DNA from: Myxococcota bacterium
GTDB taxonomy: Bacteria > Myxococcota_A > UBA796
Reading direction: 5' to 3'
Length of the DNA stretch: 64,000 bases
Assembly (NCBI GenBank): GCA_029251165.1
Contig: JAQXDW010000131.1
Location: forward strand, 24,388-88,387
Every line of letters begins with the position of its first letter. Position 1 is the first letter of the stretch. Of this stretch, positions 7,523 to 15,048 are shown piece by piece. Made by a program: the position numbers and the translations under genes. The notes under the pieces are model-generated. The model did no database searches, was not told where the DNA came from, and saw nothing but the letters and a program-made list of their open reading frames with translations.

Positions 7523-8359
7523 CTATCGGACAGGAGACGCTTGACGGCGAGACGTCTCGTCCGAGCCCAGCGGAAAGGGCGCGAGTCTCCGCGCCAGCAC
7601 GTTCTGGTACACGACGAAGTTGGCGCTGCCGTAGCGGACCCGTCCGGACTGCTGAAAGTGGTCCGCGTCCGTGATCAACGCCTCCACCTGTGGGTGGTTG
7701 ATGATGATCCACATCGGCCGAGGAGCCGCCGCTGCCGATTCGTGCACGCGCGCCATCACCTGGCGCAGGATGTGCTCCTCGAAGGGGTTGTAGAGGTAGA
7801 TCACGTGGATGTCATCGGCAACAGGCCAGGCCGATGCATCGGCATGTACAAGCTCAATCTGCGCACCTCGGCTCGTTCGAGCGCGGTACCGATCCACATT
7901 GTCTCGGGCGGTACGGACGAGGTTCTCTCCAAATTCTACGCCGATGATGCGCGCAAATGGCAACCGGCTCGCCTTCAACAAGACCAGTCCCTTTCCGCTG
8001 CCGATGTCGACAAAGCCGAGCCCGGCCGGAAGCTCCAGTGCAGCGAAGATCCGGTCGAGGTGACGCCCCCGGGTGGGCACGTATGAGCGGCTGGCCTGCG
8101 CATTGGCACCGACAACACCGAAGACCGACTCGACCGGCACAACGGTCCGGGTCTCGATGCCATAGCGGAGATCGAAGACGACATCCTCGACCACGCTCGC
8201 GACAGACTGCGCAGTCTGTCGCGCTGATGCGATCCGTCGGAGAGCCCGCCGAATCGGAGGGTCGGACGCGTCGACATTGGAGCCCGGGACGCGAAACGCT
8301 GCACGGAGCGTCTTCCGAAGTCCCTCGCCATCCACTCGACTCAAGATGCTCAGAGACAC
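7523..8359 (-). CDS. Class I SAM-dependent methyltransferase
   Basis: 278 residues from a GTG with AAGGA at proper spacing. F-V-D-I-G-S-G-K-G-L-V-L-L (about residues 115-127) is the SAM-binding motif I. I-G-V-E-F follows for the acidic ribose-binding position, then V-H-A-D-A-S, and V-I-Y-L-Y-N-P-F in the motif IV position. The N-terminal 90 residues are an Arg-rich extension. The Asn-Pro-Phe motif could suggest N-methylation, but similar YNPF proteins are annotated only as generic methyltransferases. It is a single gene with terminal drop-off to the 7096-7522 gap. The substrate is unknown. Confidence 0.8.
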   Translation of the reverse strand: MSLSILSRVDGEGLRKTLRAAFRVPGSNVDASDPPIRRALRRIASARQTAQSVASVVEDVVFDLRYGIETRTVVPVESVFGVVGANAQASRSYVPTRGRHLDRIFAALELPAGLGFVDIGSGKGLVLLKASRLPFARIIGVEFGENLVRTARDNVDRYRARTSRGAQIELVHADASAWPVADDIHVIYLYNPFEEHILRQVMARVHESAAAAPRPMWIIINHPQVEALITDADHFQQSGRVRYGSANFVVYQNVLARRLAPFPLGSDETSRRQASPVR

Positions 8360-8836
8360 TGCGGTTCCTTGTAAAAGGAGAGGCCACCACTATTGCCCTC
8401 GTGAGGTAAAGTCGCGAGCACAATTTGAAGCGATGTGCGCGTGCTGACCGAGCACTCCAGCGCATCGACCCCGGCTCGTGCGTCGACGCAGCAGACACAG
8501 GTCAGCGACTGCACCCCGCCCACATCTTCCCTGCCGTCTCTGTGGTGCGGCACCGCGACCGCGGATCAGATCGCACAGTCTGAGCGGATGTGAGCCCCAT
8601 TGTCTCATGAGAAGCACACCGGATGGGCTGTGAGAGGAGACCGTGTGCACCCGCCCCACAAGGCTGACCACTCCGGAGCACCGATAAGCGCCTGCCTGAC
8701 GAGACTGGCGAGTGAAATTGAATCAAACGAGCAAGAACTGAGATACGCATCTCGCCCCAAAATCCACAGCAGTAATTTCGACTTTAAGCAGTTTACGCTT
8801 GCTATACCGTTCACGCTGTGGATAGCGTGTTTCATC
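8360..8836. other. Divergent intergenic region upstream of the MarR gene
   Basis: 477 bases between the methyltransferase start and the MarR start. The left part has a short hairpin (ctcg...cgag near 8398-8418). The right part from about 8710 becomes AT rich and carries the MarR promoter and operator. A plus-strand frame extends back to 8600 but contains no supported start and was not used. No RNA gene was recognised. Confidence 0.4.
8800..8829 (+). promoter_or_regulatory. Extended -10 promoter and operator-like inverted repeat of the MarR gene
   Basis: TGCTATACC (8800-8808) is an extended -10 element. Just downstream, CACGCT (8812-8817) and AGCGTG (8824-8829) form a perfect inverted repeat with a 6-base centre. 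It lies between the likely start of transcription and the ATG at 8837, exactly where an autoregulatory MarR dimer would bind. Confidence 0.45.
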
Positions 8837-9277
8837 ATGCAGCCAATCTCACCCCGTCCCGAGCGCTCCGCTGTGCTGCTGCTCTGGCAGCTTGCGCTCG
8901 CGTTTGAAGCCCGGCTCGCCACTGAGCTGGCGAGCATGGACCTCACCACCGCCTCGTTTCGCCTCATCGGTGAGGTAATGCTGGCATCGGATGGCCTCCG
9001 CACAGAAGAGCTGGCGCGCCGTCTCAAGGTGAGCCTCTCCACCCTCACGGCAACCGTCTCCCAGATGGTGATCTCGGATCTTCTCCTCATGAGTCCAGAT
9101 CCTGCCGATCCGAGCCATCAGCTGGTGACCCTCAGCGCGCGCGCAGATCTCCTCCCGGGCATCGAGGTGCTGGCGCGTATCGAGGACGTGCTGCTGGCTG
9201 GCCTGAGCGGCGAAGATCAGCACGCGGCTCAGGATCTCCTGGCGATCCTCAACCAAAACCTCCAGCCCTCAGGGTAG
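8837..9277 (+). CDS. MarR-family transcriptional regulator
   Basis: 146 residues from ATG 8837; the open frame reaches back to 8600, but the upstream part overlaps the promoter. Residues about 45-80 (M-L-A-S-D-G-L-R-T-E-E-L-A-R-R-L-K-V-S) followed by L-S-T-L-T-A-T-V-S-Q-M form the helix-turn-helix. A short wing (D-P-A-D-P-S-H-Q-L-V-T-L-S) comes next, then a C-terminal dimerisation helix. Length and order fit the MarR family, whose members repress target operons and often themselves, with ligand-triggered release. The adjacent tRNase Z gene is a possible but unproven target. Confidence 0.75.
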   Translation: MQPISPRPERSAVLLLWQLALAFEARLATELASMDLTTASFRLIGEVMLASDGLRTEELARRLKVSLSTLTATVSQMVISDLLLMSPDPADPSHQLVTLSARADLLPGIEVLARIEDVLLAGLSGEDQHAAQDLLAILNQNLQPSG

Positions 9278-9298
9278 ACCCACCAATAGACCCACCAG
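9275..9298 (+). repeat. 12-bp tandem duplication at the MarR stop codon
   Basis: TAGACCCACCAA (9275-9286) is followed directly by TAGACCCACCAG (9287-9298). The first unit begins with the MarR stop codon, so the duplication supplies a second in-frame TAG. Confidence 0.7.
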
Positions 9299-9345
9299 GT
9301 CAGCGGACAAGGTCATGCGGTCTCTGCTCGGGGTATACGAGGGTC

Positions 9346-10170
9346 ATGCTTGAACTCGCTGGGATTCGCGTCGACGCCATCAGCATCGGGGGGCTGCGGA
9401 CCTGCATCCAGCTGCCGGGGATGAATCTGGCGTTCGACATGGGGTGCTGCCCCCCCTCCTCCGTGAGCCGCCGCACCGTGCTGTTCACCCACGCCCACAC
9501 CGACCACATGGCCTCGGTCGTGCTGCACTGCGCGACCCGCGATCTCACCGGAATGAAGCCTCCGCACTACGTCATCCCGCCAGAGAATGCCGAGGCATTC
9601 GGTGAGCTGTTTGCGGTCTGGCGAAGGCTCGATCGCTCCAGCCTGCCGTGCAGCATCCACCCCGTCGGCCCCCGAGGAGAGTTCCCGCTCTCAAAAGGCC
9701 TCATCGCGCGGCCGGTGCGGGCCTACCATCGGGTCGCAGCCCAAGGCTACGTCATCAGCCAGCGCAAGAAGAAGCTGAAGGCTCAGTGGCAGGGAAAGAG
9801 CCACACAGAGATCCGAGATGCGCGGCTCTCCGGAGTGGAGATCACCGACAGCGTGGAGAGCATCGAGGTGGCGTTCACCGGAGACTCCCGGATCGAGATC
9901 CTCGACAAGAACCCGGAGATGTACAAGGCGAAGCTTCTGATGATGGAGGTGACCTTCATCGATGAGAAGGTCCCGGTGGAGCGCGCACGCAGCCAGGGAC
10001 ACATCCACCTCGATGAGGTCATTGCCCGGGCGGATCGCTTCGAGAACGAGGCAATCCTGTTTACCCACCTCTCGGCTCGCTACGATGCTCGGCGCGCGGA
10101 GGAGGTCATCCAGGCGAGGCTCCCGGAGCACCTCGCCAGCAGGGTGACCCTGCTGCACCCACCGACTTAG
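9346..10170 (+). CDS. tRNase Z-like metallo-beta-lactamase-fold ribonuclease (plant TRZ1-like)
   Basis: 274 residues. F-T-H-A-H-T-D-H-M (about residues 47-55) is the HxHxDH zinc motif. V-A-F-T-G-D-S provides the metal-bridging Asp, and G-H-I-H-L-D and F-T-H-L-S-A-R-Y provide the later His positions. The central block KKKLKAQWQGK ... SGVEITDSVESIEVAFTGD and the segment K-A-K-L-L-M-M-E-V-T-F-I-D resemble the short tRNase Z of plants (TRZ1) more than the enterobacterial form. tRNase Z removes the 3' trailer of tRNA precursors. Cytoplasmic. It is expressed from its own short upstream region after the MarR gene. Confidence 0.8.
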   Translation: MLELAGIRVDAISIGGLRTCIQLPGMNLAFDMGCCPPSSVSRRTVLFTHAHTDHMASVVLHCATRDLTGMKPPHYVIPPENAEAFGELFAVWRRLDRSSLPCSIHPVGPRGEFPLSKGLIARPVRAYHRVAAQGYVISQRKKKLKAQWQGKSHTEIRDARLSGVEITDSVESIEVAFTGDSRIEILDKNPEMYKAKLLMMEVTFIDEKVPVERARSQGHIHLDEVIARADRFENEAILFTHLSARYDARRAEEVIQARLPEHLASRVTLLHPPT

Positions 10171-10240
10171 CGCGGTGTAAGCCTTACAGAAACATACCGC
10201 GCCCTCATGTTTATCCAGTAGTGTCCGTCTTCAGAAACAA

Positions 10241-10286
10241 CAGTTGACAACAACAACTGCTGACAACAACCGCTGACAACAACCGA
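10241..10286. repeat. Tandem TGACAACAAC repeat with small inverted repeat
   Basis: Between two convergent genes, TGACAACAAC occurs three times (10245, 10261, 10274), the last two as 13-bp units ending CGC and CGA. The first lies inside CAGTTG (10241-10246) ... CAACTG (10254-10259), an inverted repeat. Its role is unknown. Confidence 0.6.
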
Positions 10287-10342
10287 CATACTACCTACAC
10301 TTCCGCAGGTCGGGGTCTGCAAAGACTCCGGCCTGTTTGTCT

Positions 10343-11239
10343 TCAGTCCGCCCCGGAGAGCAGCCTGAGGAGCGCAGATGTCAGCAGGGAATCGTCCGGC
10401 TCCAGTCCACCGTCGACGGCACCCGTCGTGAGCTTCTCGGTGGTGGTCGGCAAGGATAGGGGTCGGCCATTGTAGGTGACCTCTGGGACCGCAGCGGCGC
10501 TGTCGATGCAGGCAAAGGTGTGCGCGATCCGTCCGCCCAGCGCATGATCGGGCAGGCCCTGAAAGCGCCAGTAGGGCACGGTGACCCCACCGATGAGCCC
10601 CGCAGGCTCTCGGGCATCCCACCATGCTGCGGTGTCGTCGACCTGCTCGGCATATGCTCGAAGCGCATCGGGTCCGATCCCCACTGCATACGCCAGGTCT
10701 TCCTCCAGCCAGCCGGGTCCCTCGTAGTCGAGCCAGGCGAGGACCGCGAGGTCGTCGTGGCGCGACAACGCCCCGGCGGCCATGGCCGCACCAAACGAGC
10801 GCGAGAACAGCACCACCGCGTCTGGATCGACCCGCTCGCGGGCCGCCACCCACCGGGTGAGCGCGGCGAGGTCGTCCTGCCCGGTGGGACCATTGGCGTC
10901 CTCCGCTCCCTCAGAGTCTCCCCGACCGCGAGGGTCAAACGCCACGACTGTCAGCCCGGCATCCACCAGGGCATCCGACTGATCCGTCTCCAGCAGCGGG
11001 AGTCCCGACTGGAGGCCGCCAGGGATGATCACGACCGCGCCGCTGCAGCCTCCCCGTGGCTCTCGCATGGTCACCGCCAGGGCAACACCATCGTCCATGA
11101 CCAGCGCACCGCTCCAGCGCTGGGAGCGCTCCTGCGCTGACCCTGCGGCATCACAGCCATCCTCCGGCCATGTGGTCGGAGGATGCTCGGTCGCGGTGCA
11201 GCCCAGAGCGGCTGCGCAGCCCAGGAGGAGGAAGCGCAC
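10343..11239 (-). CDS. Alpha/beta-hydrolase lipoprotein
   Basis: 298 residues from the GTG at 11239; a longer frame to 11332 would overlap the upstream gene and hide the signal. R-F-L-L-L-G-C and A-A-L-G-C give lipobox-like cysteines within the first 14 residues. A-V-V-I-I-P-G-G (oxyanion strand), V-V-A-F-D-P-R-G-R-G-D-S-E-G and V-V-L-F-S-R-S-F-G-A-A (nucleophile elbow, Ser of S-x-S-x-G rather than G-x-S-x-G) define the hydrolase core. L-P-D-H and similar blocks follow. Likely anchored to a membrane; the substrate is unknown. The gene starts 16 bases after the MopE/FG-GAP gene, so they are probably co-transcribed. Confidence 0.72.
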   Translation of the reverse strand: MRFLLLGCAAALGCTATEHPPTTWPEDGCDAAGSAQERSQRWSGALVMDDGVALAVTMREPRGGCSGAVVIIPGGLQSGLPLLETDQSDALVDAGLTVVAFDPRGRGDSEGAEDANGPTGQDDLAALTRWVAARERVDPDAVVLFSRSFGAAMAAGALSRHDDLAVLAWLDYEGPGWLEEDLAYAVGIGPDALRAYAEQVDDTAAWWDAREPAGLIGGVTVPYWRFQGLPDHALGGRIAHTFACIDSAAAVPEVTYNGRPLSLPTTTEKLTTGAVDGGLEPDDSLLTSALLRLLSGAD

Positions 11240-11255
11240 CCTCCCAGGATAGTGC

Positions 11256-14021
11256 CTACAGCCCACCGCCGCCGAAGATGTACAGCCCGCCGACGTCGGT
11301 CTGGCTGATGCTGCCGTCTCCATCGTCGGCACCAGCGCCGATGATCATGTCCAGCTCGCCGTCGCCGTTGAGGTCACCAGGCCCCACAATGACCCGACCA
11401 AACTCGCCGTCCCCTTCGGTGTTTCCGGTGAACTTCGCATCACAGTCGCTGGCATCAAGTTCTCCGGTGACTGGACCATAGAACAGGTAGGCCGCACCGA
11501 CGTTGCCGTCTGCGGTGACCGCACCGATCGCGATGTCGGCGCTGCCGTCGTCGTCAATGTCGCCGACCATTCCGACACCATCACCAAACTTGTCGTACTG
11601 GTTCTCACCGATGATCTTGGCCGACTCGCTGAGCTGACCGTTGACGATGGCGTCACCGTAGATGATGTAGGCCGCCCCGTTGTTCGAGGAGGTGGAGGAA
11701 AGATTGAAGCCGGAGGCACCGACGAGGAAGTCATCATAGCCGTCGTCGTTGGAGTCTCCCGCGCCGGAGATGGAGACGCCGGCATTGTCGCCTTCGTTCT
11801 CACCGTAGAAGTAGGCACCAGCGGAGGCGATCTCAAGCACACCATAGTGCTCGGTGCCGTCACCGAGGATGACGTACGCCGTGCCAGCGTCTTCGTAGGT
11901 GTTGACGCCGATGGTGACGTCCTGTTCGTAGGCGCCGACACCGAAGTCATCCACGCCATCGCCGTTGAGATCACCGAGCCCCGAGAGGGTCTCGCCGGTG
12001 CGATCGTCATCCGCGATGCCCTCCCAGTGGGCGTAGCCGCCGGTCTCATTCTCGGCCTCGTCTTGCGGATAGACCTCGGCGTCATCAGAGAAGCGATCGT
12101 CTGAGCCGTAGATGAGGGTTGCTGCGCCCTTGGCGGAAGAGATGCACGAGCCGATGAGGAGATCGTCGCGATTGTCGCCGTTGATGTCGCCGGCATTGGC
12201 CAGGGCACAGCCGAAGTTGCCCTCTGCCAAGGTGCCCGACAGCAAGCCCGCCGCATCGTCAGAGAGGTTGCTGTCTGTGCCGATGTCCTCAGCATCAGCG
12301 CTTCCATAGAAGACATAGACCTGACCGGCATCGGAGAGCTCGCTCGTGCCGCTGCCCGAAGGGCTGACCTCCTGACCGTAGGCTGTGACGATCATCTCGT
12401 CGTAGCCATCACCGTCGAGGTCGGCAGCGGTCACGGCGTAGCCGGCAGCGTCGTCTTCGGCATCTCCCCAGAGGATGATCTCTGCATCGTCAGCGTCCAT
12501 GCTGGTGTCGGAGAGCGGGCCAAAGAAGACATACGCGGCACCGCTGTCGTTGTTGTCGTCGTTGACGCCGCTGGCACCGACGATGAGGTCGTCGTCACCG
12601 TCTCCGTTGAAGTCACCCACTGCGATGGACCGGCCAAACTGATCGCCGTCCTCTGCGCTCCCCGAGGGCTTGCCAGAGAGCCCCTGTAGGGTGGTGTCGG
12701 CATCGGAGTAAGCAAGCTCATCTTCCAGCGCACAGGGCGTGGGAGAGTCGTCGCAGTTGTTGTCCTTGCCGTCATCGCAGACCTCTTCGAGGCCGGGGTT
12801 GATCTCGTCGTCGAGGTCGTTGCAGTCCAGGCTGCTGTCGTCGGAGCGGACGTAGCCGGTGGGCTGGTTGCACTGCGCAAGGCTGAAGTTGCTGGTGCCG
12901 TAGCTGTCGCTGTCCGCGTCGATGTACCACAAGACGTCCACACCGCTGGCGTCGACATACAGGACGATGCTGTCGTCGTCGTCGATGTCGCTGTCGCAGT
13001 CGTTGTCGACCTCGTCACAGACCTCGGTGGCGCCAGGGTTGATGTTGGCGTCGAGGTCGTTGCAGTCGTCGCTGGTCTCGACGTAGCTGGTCGGCGCAGT
13101 GCAGGCGACGGTCGAGAATGTGGTGCCGCCATAGCCGTCGCCATCGGAGTCGCCATACCAGGTGATGGCATCAGTCGCCTCCACCTCGTCCACCTCGTCG
13201 TTGCAGTCGTTGTCCTGCCCGTCGCAGATCTCGATGCCGTCGGGATTGATGGAGCCATCGAGATCGTTGCAGTCGTCAGAGTTGGAGACGTAGGGCTTCT
13301 TCTCGTCTTCCTCGTCTTTCTCGTCTTCATCGAGCTCTGAATTGCAGCTGGTCCTGGCCACGCTCAGGTCTCCGTAGCCGTCTTCATCCGCATCGAGGTA
13401 CCAGACAGAAGCGTCGATGGCGTAGTCATCATCGGGCTGTCCGGTGCAGTCGTTGTCCAGGCCGTCGCAGACCTCGACCGCATAGGGTGAGATCATCGGG
13501 TCGGTGTCGTCGCAGTCGCCGCTAACGGTGACGTACACGCCGCTCTCGTTGGGATCGATCGGAGGACTCTCTAGGCATCCCTGGACTGACGGCTCGTTCT
13601 GGCCCACGCCATCGCCATCACCGTCGAAGTAAAAGGTCGTCTGGACGTTCTCGTCGATGGCGTCGTCGCAGTCGTTGTCCAGCCCGTCGCAGACGTCATC
13701 CTCTCCAGGATTGACCGCGGCATTGTAGTCATCGCAGTCGCCGAGGTTGCCGGCGTAGCCATCGGGAATGTCGCAGTCCTCAGTGGTCAGGGCCTCGATC
13801 CCGTAGCCGTCGCCGTCTGCGTCAAGAAAGTACGTCTTAAGTACATTCTCATCGACTTCAGTATCGCAGTCGTTGTCCAGCCCGTCACAGATCTCGGTGG
13901 CATTTGGATACACCAGCGGATTGGTGTCGTCACAGTCCACGTCTTCCATGACACCGTCGTTGTCGGTGTCCACACCGCAACCAGTAGCCAGCAGCAAGCC
14001 AAGCGCGAGTCCCAGTCTCAT
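11256..14021 (-). CDS. MopE-repeat / seven FG-GAP-repeat surface lipoprotein
   Basis: 921 residues from the ATG at 14021, preceded by GGAGG. M-R-L-G-L-A-L-G-L-L-L-A-T-G-C is a lipoprotein signal with Cys15. Residues about 16-440 hold six repeats of the type D-C-D-D ... NP ... E-I-C-D-G-L-D-N-D-C-D ... D-E, the putative metal-binding MopE motif. From about residue 455 on there are seven FG-GAP units (G-D-F-N-G-D-G-D-D-D-L-I-V-G-A and relatives), which fits one seven-bladed beta-propeller with calcium-binding Asp loops. It is probably exported to the cell surface. It sits between lpxD and the hydrolase lipoprotein. The ligand is unknown; extreme Asp content suggests calcium-dependent folding. 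Confidence 0.85.
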   Translation of the reverse strand: MRLGLALGLLLATGCGVDTDNDGVMEDVDCDDTNPLVYPNATEICDGLDNDCDTEVDENVLKTYFLDADGDGYGIEALTTEDCDIPDGYAGNLGDCDDYNAAVNPGEDDVCDGLDNDCDDAIDENVQTTFYFDGDGDGVGQNEPSVQGCLESPPIDPNESGVYVTVSGDCDDTDPMISPYAVEVCDGLDNDCTGQPDDDYAIDASVWYLDADEDGYGDLSVARTSCNSELDEDEKDEEDEKKPYVSNSDDCNDLDGSINPDGIEICDGQDNDCNDEVDEVEATDAITWYGDSDGDGYGGTTFSTVACTAPTSYVETSDDCNDLDANINPGATEVCDEVDNDCDSDIDDDDSIVLYVDASGVDVLWYIDADSDSYGTSNFSLAQCNQPTGYVRSDDSSLDCNDLDDEINPGLEEVCDDGKDNNCDDSPTPCALEDELAYSDADTTLQGLSGKPSGSAEDGDQFGRSIAVGDFNGDGDDDLIVGASGVNDDNNDSGAAYVFFGPLSDTSMDADDAEIILWGDAEDDAAGYAVTAADLDGDGYDEMIVTAYGQEVSPSGSGTSELSDAGQVYVFYGSADAEDIGTDSNLSDDAAGLLSGTLAEGNFGCALANAGDINGDNRDDLLIGSCISSAKGAATLIYGSDDRFSDDAEVYPQDEAENETGGYAHWEGIADDDRTGETLSGLGDLNGDGVDDFGVGAYEQDVTIGVNTYEDAGTAYVILGDGTEHYGVLEIASAGAYFYGENEGDNAGVSISGAGDSNDDGYDDFLVGASGFNLSSTSSNNGAAYIIYGDAIVNGQLSESAKIIGENQYDKFGDGVGMVGDIDDDGSADIAIGAVTADGNVGAAYLFYGPVTGELDASDCDAKFTGNTEGDGEFGRVIVGPGDLNGDGELDMIIGAGADDGDGSISQTDVGGLYIFGGGGL

Positions 14022-14055
14022 CGGACGCCTCCGTAATTGTCGAAACAAGAGCATA

Positions 14056-15048
14056 TCAGGGGTGCTCCTGCTCTGGGGGTGGTTCGCCTGAGAGGCCATT
14101 CCCACCGCTTTTCTTTTCTGTGAGTTGATCCACTGTGTGGCGCAGCCGCTGGAGCATCCGCCACATCTCTGGCAGGCGACGGCTGACCGCCATCATCCGG
14201 CGAGTGAGGCGAATGGGTGCCGCCGGGACACCCAGGTATGCCTGGCCACCCGCGAGTCGGCCATGTGCCGCCGCCCGCGCACCGAGCTGTGCTCCGGGTC
14301 CGATCTCGCAGTGATCCGCCACTCCGACCTGTCCACCGAGGAGCACAAAGTCTCCGATGGTGCAGCTGCCCGAGATTCCGGTCTGTGCGGCCGCGATCAC
14401 CCCGCGACCGAGCTGGCTGTTGTGCCCGACATGGACCAGATTGTCGAGCTTGACGCCATCTCCGATGCGGGTCTCGGTGAGGAACGCCCGATCGATGGTC
14501 GCTCCGGCACCGACCTCAACCTCATCTCCGATCACCACCCGCCCGACCTGAGGTACCTTGAGGATGCCGTCAGCTGTGGGGTGGTAGGAGAAGCCATCCG
14601 CACCGATCACTGCACCGGCATGAATACGGCATCGGCGGCCGACAATGGTTCTCGGATAGAGGACGGCGTTGGGGAAGATGATCGTGTTCTCGCCGATCTC
14701 ACAGTCCGCACCGACCACTGCTCCTGGGTAGATCACCGCACCCACACCCAGCCGCGCCGAGGGATCGACGTGCGCACCGGGATGAACACCGCTTGGGTGC
14801 ATCTCGGGAAACAGGTGGCGCAGCAGGGTGATAAACGCCGCCTTCGGATCGCCAACGACCACGCAGCAGCGCCCCTCAATGGGCTCACCGACCAGCAGCA
14901 CTCCAGCCGCGCAGTCCTCTGGCACTGCTCTCTCGGCATAGGCTGCATGCTCAGGACCTGCACCTGTCAGAGGCGCGACGGTCTCAAAGTGCCCGTCCGG
15001 GCCAGCATGGACCCCTCCGACCAGCACGGCCAGCGCAGCGGCATCCAT
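14056..15048 (-). CDS. lpxD: UDP-3-O-acylglucosamine N-acyltransferase
   Basis: 330 residues (E. coli LpxD has 341). After an N-terminal uridine-binding domain (about 1-95), a long left-handed beta-helix of hexapeptide repeats follows (P-S-A-R-L-G-V-G-A-V-I-Y-P-G and so on, about 98-290). V-H-V-G-H-N carries the catalytic His, and I-G-A-D-G-F-S-Y is the conserved acyl-chain loop. The C-terminal helix forms the trimer cap. It adds the second acyl chain in lipid A synthesis, in the cytoplasm. ATG 15048 overlaps the upstream stop by one base. It is not next to other lpx or fab genes, unlike the common bamA-skp-lpxD-fabZ-lpxA cluster. Confidence 0.88.
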   Translation of the reverse strand: MDAAALAVLVGGVHAGPDGHFETVAPLTGAGPEHAAYAERAVPEDCAAGVLLVGEPIEGRCCVVVGDPKAAFITLLRHLFPEMHPSGVHPGAHVDPSARLGVGAVIYPGAVVGADCEIGENTIIFPNAVLYPRTIVGRRCRIHAGAVIGADGFSYHPTADGILKVPQVGRVVIGDEVEVGAGATIDRAFLTETRIGDGVKLDNLVHVGHNSQLGRGVIAAAQTGISGSCTIGDFVLLGGQVGVADHCEIGPGAQLGARAAAHGRLAGGQAYLGVPAAPIRLTRRMMAVSRRLPEMWRMLQRLRHTVDQLTEKKSGGNGLSGEPPPEQEHP

